A DNA stretch of 64,000 nucleotides from Psychrosphaera haliotis (lineage in GTDB: Bacteria > Pseudomonadota > Gammaproteobacteria > Enterobacterales > Alteromonadaceae), in contig NZ_WOCD01000003.1 in NCBI RefSeq assembly GCF_009728465.1, positions 558,001 through 622,000 of the forward strand. Reading direction: 5' to 3'. The translations under genes were made by a program, and so were the position numbers. Of this stretch, positions 29,217-39,108 are shown one piece after another (the first letter of the stretch is position 1; the number at the start of each line of letters is the position of its first letter). Below the pieces are notes generated by a model, which saw only the letters and a program-made list of their open reading frames with translations, had not been told where the DNA came from and searched no databases.

Positions 29217-31055
29217 TTATTTATTTGCGTTGAGTGCCTTTTCCAGCTCGTTGAGGTTATCAGCCACTACTTTATTTTTAGGATTAATCTTTTTAACTTC
29301 CAAAAGCCAATGCTTAGCTTGCTTCAGATTCTTAAGTTCTGCATTCGCATGTGCCATGGCCAACATCGCATTAATATAGTTTGGCTTATGTTTTAATGAA
29401 CGACTCAAATAGCGAATGGCCTGCGCCGATTGTTTACTAAAAATCAAAGCGCTGCCGGCTTGAAAAGCAAACTCCGCATTATAAGGCATAGCGTCTGACA
29501 TCAATTTGGCAGCCTTTGCCAATTGTTTAGGTTGCTTGTTTTTATTCGCTCGCTCAAGTTCTGCTTGTGCCACATCAAGCCAACTTATTTTATTTTGAAC
29601 CATCTTTAAGCCCATTCGTTTCTGCTGCATTTGTTACTGGAGGTAATCGTTTAGAAGTAGGCTCTGAAGTAAATGGATAATCCGCCATTAAACCCGCAAT
29701 GGCTGCATGACCTTTATATATTTCCGCATCAAAAATTGGCAACTCACTTTGCGCTGCAAAACGCCCTACTTTATTAACTACCTTTGGTAGCTGAGGTGAA
29801 GCAACTAACGTTTCATAAAACGTATTAGAAATCTCAAAATACCCTTTAATGGTTGGGTGCAAATGTTCTAGCATTAGGCTTCTACCAATAATGCCGTGCT
29901 CCGCTACCTTAGTTAAATTATGCTCTGCATCTACTAAGGTGACATTTTCATCCGCCGCTAATTGCCTGATTATTTGATTCATTTCAAGCGGTGCTCTAAA
30001 TCTCAGTAAGTCATGCTGGCGAGCCAACTCAAAATTCAATTTTGCTTTATTAAACTGTCTTTGGCTTAGTTGCGCTTTTCCAAGTAAAAAATATACTTGA
30101 GCGCTGCTGTATTTACTCGCTTGTTTTTCAATAATACTTTGCTCAATAGCCGACCACTGTTCAGGCGGCTTGCGCAACATTGGTAAAAACTCGTCCTCAA
30201 TATCCGTTGACTCAAATGGTGGTTGGTCTGCTAAATTACTGGCGATAGTACTCAAAAACACAGGTATTCCCGCTCGCTTATATTTATCTAATAACAATGT
30301 CATGTTGCCATTAAACTGTTCAATACCAGCACTAAACAACGGGTTGTTAATATCGATATTGCGATGTTTTGCCACTTTCGCCATTACCGTTCGTGATTGT
30401 CTATCGGCACTGTTTTTTATGTCGTTGTTGGCACTCGTTAAGCCGTCATAAGCACTTTGCATTAATTGAAATAATCGAAGGTTTTTAAGTTTAAGAAACA
30501 TCAAATTCGCACTTCTTGAACTGTACGCCGAATAAGTAGAGCCTACGCCCATGATGCCTAAAAACTCATTGTGTCCCGCGTATATAAGCACTGCGTCTGG
30601 TTTTTGCTCAATAATCTCATCAGCAAAGTCCAGCAGTGTATAACTATTTACTGCAGATAAAGCGGTGTTAATAACTTCCACTTCTCTATTTGGGTAAGAT
30701 TGTTTTAACCGATAATCCAACATGCCAGCAATTGACGCGCCAAAGCCATAAGGGAAACCAGCTGCCGTCGAACCGCCTTGTACAAAATCCTTAATCCATC
30801 TTTTGGTTTTTCAGCTAAAAAGAAGTTAGTTTCAATGGTCACGTCAGGACCAGCTGAAGGCTCAGAAAAATATCGCGAAACAACGTCAGGTTTAGGTAAT
30901 AAGTAACTTGGCGCTTGCGGATTATTTATAAATAGAGGCACACTTTGGCCAAAACCTACACCACGTAACACTACCTCTAACAGTAATAAAATAACAAATG
31001 GCAGCAAAACGGTAATCGTTCTAAATAACCAAACTTTCGACGACGATGATGCCAT
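29217..31055 (-). pseudogene. Membrane-anchored SGNH hydrolase with TPR domain, copy A (two frameshifts)
   Basis: Three consecutive frames form one protein of about 610 residues. The N terminus (from 31055) has one transmembrane helix (about residues 10-32). A missing base in the A4 run at 30784-30787 hides the SGNH block I (FVQGGSTAAGFPYG). The middle frame carries INTALSAVNSY, IYAGHNEFLG (block III) and LEHLHPTIKGYFEI (block V, catalytic His). An extra base at 29593-29596 then breaks the link to the last part, which has two to three TPR-like helical pairs. It is a paralogue of the gene just upstream. The family resembles AlgX/DltD-like SGNH acyl- or deacylases; the substrate is unknown. It begins two bases after copy B ends. 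Confidence 0.72.
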
Positions 31056-31057
31056 TT

Positions 31058-32897
31058 TTACTCCGATGACTGCTGTAATTTTTTATAGGCGGACTTTGCT
31101 GACTCTACTTTTTGCAAAAAGAAGGTCACCCGCGCCATGTCTTTTGTTGTTTTTTTCACGTCATTTAATATCAACAAACTCGCATCAAACTCGTTTGCCA
31201 AAAATAAATCAAACGCTAAGTTCATTTTATACTTCTCAAAATCTGGCTCTAGTCTAAGTGCCTGGTTTTGATGATACCTAGCTAAACCCAATTGATTTGA
31301 TTGTCTAAATAACTTGGCCGCCGTGTTATGACTCTCTGCTGAAACAGTTACGGCATCAGCAATAATACCGGCTACTTTTGCAGCCTCCGCTAAGTTGTTT
31401 TGCTGCATATATAATCTTAAAAGAGACTGTTGCAGTAATAACCAATTGTCACCTTTTAGGCGCTTTAACAAAATCTGCTCCAATGCAGATTCCGGCACAA
31501 ATTTAGGCATTGTTTTGGGTGTATCGGTAAATGGATAACCATTGGTTAAACTGGCAATTTTTAATTCCGCATATTTTTCATTTAGCTCACTGATAGGCGA
31601 CCAAAAAAGCGCATCAGCCTCGGAAAGCTCATTTTCAGGCTTGCCTAGAGTTTCCGTTATATTCTGGTAAAAGGCATCCGCTAATAAAAAGTAACCAAGC
31701 TTAGTGGGGTGGACGTGTTCTAACAACAATGTGTGATCTAGTATTTTATTGTTACTCGACTGCTCAAAACGGCCGTAAACATCCACTAGCGTTGCACCGT
31801 ATTGCTTGGCTTTGTTTTCAATCATTGAGTTAAATGCACTTGGCGCTCTAAAACGTAATTGGTCGTCGTCCTTTGCGTTCACATAACCTTGTTTTGCGGC
31901 GTCATAATTTTCACTATCAAAATCACTTTGTGCATTCGAATAAAGATTGGAGTCACTGGCAGCAAACGGCTTTAAACCTCGTTCAATACTAACTAAATTA
32001 CCAATCAAAACCGGAATATCAGCTTGTTGATAATTGCTCAGCAACATATCAAGGTTACCGCTAAACTGCTCCAGCCCTTGATTATAAACATCGCCATTTA
32101 GTTCAATCAGTTGGCCCTTAGCCGCCTGTGCCATCACAGAACGTGACTCCGTGCTTGTCTCTTTTTCTGATGTTAATGAGTTTGATTTAATATCGCCTGA
32201 ATTGTTTTTGTCTCCCTCAAGCACCAGCTGAGCGTAGGTGGACTCTAGTAACTTAAATAAACGCAGCGACTTTAGTTTTAAATATATCAGTGTTGCGCCG
32301 TAACTACTTTGCGATCCCATAACAGAACCCGCGCCTAACACACCTAAATATTCATTGTGACCTGAGTAAATGAGAACTAGATCAGGCTCTAGCTCTATTA
32401 TTTCGTCTTGAATGTCTACTAAGGTAAACGTGTTAACCGCCGCCATCGCGGTATTTATAATTTCAATATTCTTGTCTGGATAAGCTGTTTTTAAACGTTG
32501 TTGCAACATGCCATGCAACGAGCCAAATCGACCAAAAGGAAACCCAGCGGCTGTTGAGCCTCCTTGGATAACAATTCGAAATGTGTCATTGCTTTTCTTT
32601 TTCCTAAAGTAAACCGTATCTGGGCTGACATTAGGGGCGAGTTTCTGGTGAAGAGAAATATCGATGAATAAGGTTTGGGTTTGGCTGCAGATATTCACTT
32701 GTTTCACCTGACGCCTCTAACAAACTGCTATTGACGCTCTTCGGAGCTGAAATAAACAAGGGTTCTTGAACACCATAGTTCAATACTCTTAATACCATTT
32801 CCGCAGCAATAAACACTACAATAGGAATAAGAATCGCAATAAAATAAAAGAGAGGTTTTGCTGCTTTAACGGCCTTGTTTGAATTCACTAAAAACAC
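31058..32897 (-). CDS. Membrane-anchored SGNH hydrolase with TPR domain, copy B (one frameshift)
   Basis: A paralogue of copy A, about 610 residues once joined. A transmembrane helix (about residues 15-38) leads into a periplasmic SGNH domain: block I IQGGSTAAGFPFGRFGS with the predicted nucleophile Ser, INTAMAAVNTF, IYSGHNEYLG, and LEHVHPTKLGYFLLADAFY with the catalytic His. The C-terminal 170 residues are helical TPR repeats. The start frame closes near 32633 after RYFSSPETRP; one base too many near 32642-32644 explains this, and correction gives SSPELAPNVSPDTVYF. The gene is divergent from the carbamoyltransferase and heads a two-gene operon with copy A. The role is unknown. Confidence 0.78.
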
Positions 32898-32948
32898 TCG
32901 TTTGTTAAGGTGAGAAAAATACCAGAATTAACCTGTAACGTTATCCAA

Positions 32949-32975
32949 TTGACACTATTCCCGCAAGCGTAAAAT
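32949..32975 (+). promoter_or_regulatory. Possible sigma-70 promoter of the carbamoyltransferase operon
   Basis: A perfect TTGACA (32949-32954) is followed after 15 bases by TAAAAT (32970-32975); an alternative -10 TATACT lies further down at 32980-32985. The spacing is not ideal for either, so the assignment is tentative. Confidence 0.35.
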
Positions 32976-33039
32976 GCTATATACTGCTTAAAAATGTCAC
33001 GATTTAATAAGATGACTTATAAAGGAATTTTGGGGTTTA

Positions 33040-34875
33040 ATGAGTACACGTATTTTAGGAATTTCTGCGTATTACCACGACAGCGCAGCGGCACTGATTG
33101 TAGATGGTAAAATTGTAGCTGCGGCTCAAGAAGAGCGCTTTACTAGACTTAAGCATGACCCTAGTTTTCCAGCACAAGCCATTAATTACTGTCTGGCTGA
33201 AGGCAATGTAAAATTAGCCGATATCGACGCTATTATCTTTTATGACAAGCCATTACTTAAGTTTGAGCGTTTACTAGAAACTTATCTTGCAAATGCGCCT
33301 CGCGGCATCAGATCTTTCATTAGAGCTATGCCTGTTTGGCTAAAAGAAAAACTGTACCTGAAGACCGTTTTAAGACGTGAATTTAGACAATTAGCTGAAC
33401 TCGACAAAAAAAACCCAATACCTAAACTTCTTTTTTCAGAACACCATTTATCGCATGCTGGCTCGGCCTACTTCCCATCGCCATATGAGGATGCCGCTGT
33501 GCTTTGCCTTGATGGTGTTGGAGAATGGGCAACGTCCACTGCTTGGAAAGGAAATGGAAATCAATTAACGCCTTTATGGGAAATTCAATTCCCACATTCC
33601 CTTGGCCTACTCTATTCCGCGTTTACTTATTACTGCGGGTTTAAAGTTAATTCTGGTGAATATAAACTAATGGGTTTAGCGCCATACGGCGAACCTAAAT
33701 ACGTTGATATCATTTTAGAGAAGCTTGTAACCCTGCACGATGACGGCAGCTTTCATTTAGATATGAGTTATTTTGATTTTGCCGTTGGCAGCACCATGAC
33801 AAATAGTAAGTTTGCTGACTTATTTGGCGGGCCGCGCCAACCTGATGATGCAGAAGTAACACAAAAACAAATGGACCTAGCGCGCTCTATCCAAGTGGTA
33901 ACGGAAGAGATTGTTCTAAAAATAGTAAAGCATTTATATACCTTGGCACCAAGTGACAACCTCTGTCTAGCGGGCGGTGTAGCTTTAAACTGTGTATCAA
34001 ACGGTCGCTTATTACGTGAAGGTCCATATAAAAACATTTGGATTCAACCTGCTGCAGGTGATGCAGGTGGCGCACTCGGCGCAGCTTTAGTGGCTTATCA
34101 TCATTACTTTGACGGCAAAAGAAGCGTCAACAAAAACCAAGACAGTCAACAAGGGAGCTATTTAGGCCCGGCATATAGCAATGAAGATGTGCTTAGTGCG
34201 GTCAAAGACAAAGGTTTAACCGCTCATGTCCAAGAGGATTTGTATTCTTTTGCAGCCAACCTATTAGAACAAGGCAATGTAGTGGGTTGGTTTCAGGGCC
34301 GCATGGAGTTTGGACCTAGGGCGCTTGGTAATCGAAGCATTATTGGCGATCCACGCAATACCAAAATGCAAAGCACCATGAACTTAAAAATCAAATACCG
34401 TGAATCCTTCAGACCTTTTGCTCCAGCAGTATTAGCAGAAGACGTGAGTGAATACTTTGAGCACGAATGCGCAAGCCCATACATGTTGTTAGTGGCGAAT
34501 GTTAAAAAGGCGCTTCGACTGCAAACCGACGAGTCCTTATTTGGTATTGATAAGCTATTACAACAACGTTCTACTTTGCCCGCCATTACACATGTTGATT
34601 ATTCAGCACGAATTCAAACGGTACACGCTGACTCTAACCCTGAATTTCATGCTCTCATTTCTGCTTTTAAAGAAAAAACAGACTGTGCAGTCGTTGTGAA
34701 TACAAGCTTTAACGTTCGCGGTGAGCCACCAGTTTGTTCCCCTGCTGATGCTATTCGCTGCTTTTTGGCAACGGAAATGGATTACTTAGTCATGAATAAT
34801 GTAGTGCTTAAAAAAACTGATCAGCCAGAGTTTGCCATTACTTTGGCAAAACAGACCAAATTTGACAGAGACTAA
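33040..34875 (+). CDS. NodU/CmcH-family carbamoyltransferase
   Basis: An O-carbamoyltransferase of 611 residues. The N-terminal Kae1/TsaD-like ATPase fold is visible from ILGISAYYHDSAAALIVDG, with the metal-binding histidines in HHLSHAGSA (about residues 135-139), SGEYKLMGLAPYGEP and LAGGVALNCVSNG. The C-terminal YrdC-like/carbamoyl half has FQGRMEFGPRALGNRSIIGDPR and VVNTSFNVRGEPPV. Family members move the carbamoyl group of carbamoyl phosphate to a hydroxyl of a sugar or natural product (TobZ, NodU, CmcH). Here it sits with an SxtJ-like and a DUF5989-like membrane protein and, divergently, two SGNH/TPR proteins, and there are no antibiotic synthases nearby. A glycan acceptor is therefore a reasonable inference. 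Confidence 0.9.
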   Translation: MSTRILGISAYYHDSAAALIVDGKIVAAAQEERFTRLKHDPSFPAQAINYCLAEGNVKLADIDAIIFYDKPLLKFERLLETYLANAPRGIRSFIRAMPVWLKEKLYLKTVLRREFRQLAELDKKNPIPKLLFSEHHLSHAGSAYFPSPYEDAAVLCLDGVGEWATSTAWKGNGNQLTPLWEIQFPHSLGLLYSAFTYYCGFKVNSGEYKLMGLAPYGEPKYVDIILEKLVTLHDDGSFHLDMSYFDFAVGSTMTNSKFADLFGGPRQPDDAEVTQKQMDLARSIQVVTEEIVLKIVKHLYTLAPSDNLCLAGGVALNCVSNGRLLREGPYKNIWIQPAAGDAGGALGAALVAYHHYFDGKRSVNKNQDSQQGSYLGPAYSNEDVLSAVKDKGLTAHVQEDLYSFAANLLEQGNVVGWFQGRMEFGPRALGNRSIIGDPRNTKMQSTMNLKIKYRESFRPFAPAVLAEDVSEYFEHECASPYMLLVANVKKALRLQTDESLFGIDKLLQQRSTLPAITHVDYSARIQTVHADSNPEFHALISAFKEKTDCAVVVNTSFNVRGEPPVCSPADAIRCFLATEMDYLVMNNVVLKKTDQPEFAITLAKQTKFDRD

Positions 34876-34923
34876 GCCTGAATAGAACTTAAAGGGACTC
34901 ACACAAGAAGTCACAACTAAATT

Positions 34924-35367
34924 ATGAAAATTAATAAATCGAATTTAATGCAACACAAAAGCAAGCCTGCAGTACCCGAACTGAAAGAGTTTGCGTTAAC
35001 CATAAGCTGGGCGTTTCCGCTGTTTTTTTCAGTGATATTACCTTGGCTATTTAATTATGCATGGCAGGTTTGGCCTTTGGTTATCAGCTTAGTATTAATG
35101 AGCTTATATTTGTTGAAGCCGGCGTGGTTATGGCTACCGCATCGAATTTGGATGACTATTGCAGGGGCTATTGGTTGGTTTAATACTCGTATTATTTTAG
35201 GACTATGCTTTTATCTTTTAATTGCACCTATTGGCTTTATTTTAAAGCTTTTTGGCAAGCTTCAATACCAAACTAAAATCAGCCAAAAATCAAGTCAAAA
35301 CGCCCCTTCTAATTACGTAAAGGTTGAGGCAAAATCAGATAAAAAGAACCTGGAGTATCCTTTTTAA
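34924..35367 (+). CDS. SxtJ-like small membrane protein
   Basis: A 147-residue protein with three to four hydrophobic helices and the family hallmark IGWFNTRIILGLCFYLLIAPIGF followed by KLFGK. It resembles SxtJ, a small membrane protein first named in the saxitoxin cluster and widely found next to NodU-type carbamoyltransferases. The basic N terminus is probably cytoplasmic. It follows the carbamoyltransferase by about 48 bases, and its stop overlaps the start of the next gene. No biochemical function is known for the family. Confidence 0.82.
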   Translation: MKINKSNLMQHKSKPAVPELKEFALTISWAFPLFFSVILPWLFNYAWQVWPLVISLVLMSLYLLKPAWLWLPHRIWMTIAGAIGWFNTRIILGLCFYLLIAPIGFILKLFGKLQYQTKISQKSSQNAPSNYVKVEAKSDKKNLEYPF

Positions 35368-35519
35368 TGTTGGAATTTATGTCAGACCTATGGGCGTTTT
35401 TACGCGTCCGTAAAAAGATTTGGTTATTACCGATTATTGTTATTTTAAGTCTACTAGGTGGCCTTGTTGTTGCTACTCAGCAAAGTGCATTAGCAAGCTT
35501 CATTTACACCTTATTTTAA
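35367..35519 (+). CDS. DUF5989-like small membrane protein
   Basis: A 50-residue protein. It reads MLEFMSDLWAFLRVRKKIW and then one hydrophobic helix of about 20 residues. This layout (a basic amphipathic start, KK-W, then a single transmembrane span with GG) fits the DUF5989 family that accompanies SxtJ and carbamoyltransferases. The ATG overlaps the SxtJ stop (TAATG), so translation is coupled. It probably forms a membrane complex with its neighbours (inference). Confidence 0.8.
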   Translation: MLEFMSDLWAFLRVRKKIWLLPIIVILSLLGGLVVATQQSALASFIYTLF

Positions 35520-35585
35520 GAAAGGTGTTTTAAGTACGATATTTTAGGTATTGCTTAAGCTAAATGACACTCTCGATACAAATGT

Positions 35586-35614
35586 AAGCCCATGAATAAA
35601 CCCATGGGCTTTTT
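35586..35614 (+). terminator. Intrinsic terminator of the carbamoyltransferase operon
   Basis: The stem AAGCCCATG/CATGGGCTT, a loop of eight bases and a T5 run lie about 65 bases after the 50-codon gene. Confidence 0.85.
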
Positions 35615-35686
35615 ATTGCCTACTGCTTAGGTTTTCGCCATCCAAAAGAAACAGCTGTATAACGAACGAATATAAAACTCGAGCAA

Positions 35687-35713
35687 TAAAAAACCCAGCC
35701 GAAGCTGGGTTTT
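35687..35713 (-). terminator. Intrinsic terminator of the starch-binding lipoprotein gene
   Basis: The stem AAACCCAGC/GCTGGGTTT with a four-base loop is followed, on the minus strand, by a T-rich tract. It is placed just past the stop of the gene ending at 35736. Confidence 0.83.
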
Positions 35714-35735
35714 AAAATTGACGTTTACTAACAAA

Positions 35736-38667
35736 TTAGTCGTTAGATATTGTCAACGTTTTCGTTTTATCGTTAAAGATAAATTTAAAGTCACCGGCTG
35801 CTGCTGGGTCAAATGACAAGTTGTTGTCATTCGCGCCACCTAGAACCACTGGTGTATCAACTGCTAGCGCTTCAACACCGTCAGTTGCAGACCCAAGGTT
35901 AATGGTAGCCCAATCACCTGTCGCTACTTTAAAGAATACATTATCAGCACCAAGACTTAACGTTGCTGTGTACTCATGGCCCGCTTCTTTTTCTGCTGGA
36001 TCCGTTGCGTTGAAAGACATCTTATCAACTTCACCCCAACCGTTCATACCACCACGAAACAAAGATAGGAAGTTTAGAAACTTTTAATACTGGCTTTAAT
36101 TCAAAGTCATTAGCATCGTAAGTTAACTCAAACTTGTAAGATGTCGATTCATCGGCAACAATCTGCATGTTACCGCCAGCTTCTGTGATCGCAATCGCGT
36201 CAGCATCATCTGAAATTGTAACTGCACCATAACCAATGTCTACTGATGACCAATCTTCAGAAGCAAATTTAAATGCATGTGCGTCTGTAGAAGCTTCTAA
36301 ACCATAAATCACAGAGTACGAAACTGAGTCTTCATTATAAATGATTTCATCAGATGCTGGTGCACCCCAACCATTTATTGAACCACGAATAAATGCAACG
36401 TTTGCGCCTAAAGGCTTAGACGGTTGAACTTTAAACGAAGGCTCTGCCGTATCTGACAGGTCTAGTAAGAAGTCATACTTTTCAGTTTCTGCAATAGTCA
36501 CAGTCACAACACCGCCGTCCGCTTTTAACATTACTTCGTCATTAACGTTGGCTGTATTAACTGTATCTGCACCCAATGCAAAGTCATTCCCTTCATCAAC
36601 AAATGCAACTGTGTAAGTGCCAGCTTCAAGCTCTTGTTTAAGAGCTTGATACACTCCATCACCTTTATACGACATTGCGATAGTTGAGTCACCTAATAGC
36701 AGATTAGGGAATGCATTAACTGGAACTTGGTCAACTTCTAGAGTCATCTCGTTAGCAGATGCTCCCATAAGTTTGAATTGGTAAAGACTCGTATCTTGCA
36801 TTTTGATACCAATATCTTGACCAACGCCTTCACCTGCAGTTAGAGGTTTAGGGTTTCCACCTACTTCTAGCGCATCACCACCAGATACACCACCGTAAGA
36901 AGCTGGTTCAGACCAATCCGCATCAGCAATTTTAAAGCTATATGCAGTTACACAGTCTTCTGTACATGCGAAATCAGCGTGGTTAGCACCAGATGCTAGC
37001 GTTAATTTAGAGCTTGCTGGGATAGCAAACATTAACTCAGCAACTTCTGGCGTTTCTGCACCTTCAGGTAACATCAACATATTGTTATCTGCAGCTAAAG
37101 TAATAGCAGTGCCATCAGCTAATGTCAGTATCGTGTCCGCTGGAATGTTATCTAAATCTAAAACGACATCAACATTTTCACCCTCTTCATCAACAGGTTG
37201 CACAAATGTAAGTGTTGCACCAGCTTCTGTCATTACTTCAACAGATGCGTCCGCAGGGAACTCTAAAACCGCGTCTTCAGGGTGGTCACCGTAAGTAAAG
37301 ATTTTACGATATTCACCTGCTGCTACTTTTTCAAATTCAGTTCCCTCAGTTGGATTACCCCAACCGTTAAATCCACCACGTAATAAAAACGTCGTTTCTT
37401 CAGGATCAAATTCTGCTACACATTTAGAAGCAATATCAACTTGGCCTACACCAACTGCATAAGTACCTTCAGGACAGTTTTCAATAACTTGACCTAAACA
37501 TGCTTCACCCGCTTCATCTAATGATGTACCCCAACCACATGACTTTCCGCCAGCAGCTGCACCAAAGAATGGGTGTTGGTTTGCAAGGTAAGCACCATCT
37601 AGTAAGTTAGCTGGGAAACCTTCTTGATAAAATGAGATTTTATCTAAGTTATGGAATACAACATCACCTGTTTTACCAAGTGGAACCATGCCGTCATTTT
37701 GAGTAATAAACTTGTCGCCAGTACTCTTATTATAAACGATCATATTACCGCATGAGTCGTGACCTTCTTGAAGGTCAAGAATCCAGTACATACCGTAGTT
37801 ATCGTCGATATCAGTAGCGGCTAAACCTGAGCCCCAAGCTGTTGTAGACGTTTCTTCATTGTAGGCGGTACAGTTTGTATCATTCCAGCTATGAATAGTA
37901 ATGTTTTCATAGTTAGAACCAACTTGCTCACCGTTTTTACGGAAGAAAACTACGGCTTTTTCACCAGTAGCGGCAGCTGTAATTACATCTTGCGGAAGTG
38001 CTGGCACATCTTCAATTGGATTTTCTTCAGGGATAATACAGTTGTATTTACCAGACTCATCAACCATTTGATAATTAGGGCAATCTGTAGGCGGTGTGTA
38101 ACACGCTTCTTCGCCGTTATTAGAGGCAGATAGTGCTAACTCCAAACCTAGTGCCGCTTTTGGTAGGCGCTGAGAATTACCTAGGTAATCTGTATATGGG
38201 ACAGTTTCAAACCAAGCGTCAAACCAAGTATCAAAATCGTCACCGAAAATAATATCTTGTTTTTGATCAATCTTAAACTGACGAGCTTCTTCTTTGGCAA
38301 TTACACGACGAGCTTCTTCTTCTTTCGTCAAACCCAGTGTTTGGTATAGGTCATAAGTACCGTAATCAAACTCATAGGCATTAAACGAAGATTTAAAAGT
38401 TTCTTTTTCAGCGTCACTGAATGCATTGTCAGGATCGGTAATAGATAACGCAACAGTCTCAAGTGCAGCCACTTCAGCGTCTGTTAGCGGATGAAAATCC
38501 GCATCTACGGTTTGAACGATATCTGGTGATTTACACCAAAGACCTGTATTTGATTCTGCATCAAAGACGGTAGTCTTTTGTATCGTCTCTTCCTCTGTAC
38601 CACAACCACTTAAGACTGTAGCTGTCGCTAATGCAGCAAGCGACAAAGGCTTTAACTTAAAATTCAT
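35736..38667 (-). CDS. Starch-binding surface lipoprotein, multidomain (one frameshift)
   Basis: About 975 residues with a lipoprotein signal ending in TVLSGCGTEE. The ATG at 38667 is preceded by GGAG at a good distance and is preferred over an upstream TTG at 38682. A helical N-terminal region with a DFDTWFDAWFE motif is followed by a PUD/CBM41-like domain (VFFRKNG ... HSWNDTNC) that closely parallels the one in the pullulanase, then at least three modules opening with RGGFNGWG (about 37370), RGSINGWG (about 36380) and RGGMNGWG (about 36045). Such modules resemble SusE/SusF and CBM starch-binding domains. The frame breaks at 36061-36063 by one extra base. No catalytic domain is seen. It is probably an outer-membrane glucan-capture partner of the adjacent TonB receptor. 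Confidence 0.8.
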
Positions 38668-39108
38668 AGGAAATAACTCCAATTAACTAGTGTTTTAGTT
38701 TTTAGGTGCTATTTAAAGTATGTTGTCCACCCGCTCACGGCTTAATAGCGAGGTGTAGGTAATTGATTAACCCTGTTAATATTTATTATAATGTTGTGAT
38801 TGGTGTTGCCTGGTCACAACCTTTTAATTACCGGTCCGAAAAACGTTGATTGCAATACACTCAACCTGCCAAATTTAAACAACCCCCGAGCCTTTGTATA
38901 TACTGTTATATATGCACCCCGCATGAATACGTATGCGTACCAATGGGCGCTTGTATATTTATTAACAACTCTTTATCTTTGCATACGTTGCCAAAAAAAA
39001 TAAACGTTATATAAGTGTATATAAACGCTATTAAAGTGAATTGTTTAGTCCGATAAGCGAAATCACACTCTTCAAAAACATAACAACAACTTGTTTTGAG
39101 GAACACAC
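38668..39108. other. Divergent control region
   Basis: This 441-base region separates the starch-binding lipoprotein and TonB-receptor genes. It contains the operator at 38921-38939 and AT-rich DNA. Open frames of about 66 codons on both strands cross the operator and look fortuitous. Confidence 0.6.
38921..38939. promoter_or_regulatory. LacI/MalR-type operator between lipoprotein and TonB-receptor genes
   Basis: GCATGAATACGTATGCGTA is the most extended palindrome of the four sites, reading GCATgAATACGTATgCGT around the central CG. It lies about 170 bases before the receptor and 255 bases before the lipoprotein, so it may control both. Confidence 0.78.

Noticed and set aside
38800..39003. 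Small open frames on both strands between the lipoprotein and TonB-receptor genes
   Set aside because: They cross the operator, lack convincing ribosome binding sites, and look like chance frames in AT-rich DNA.
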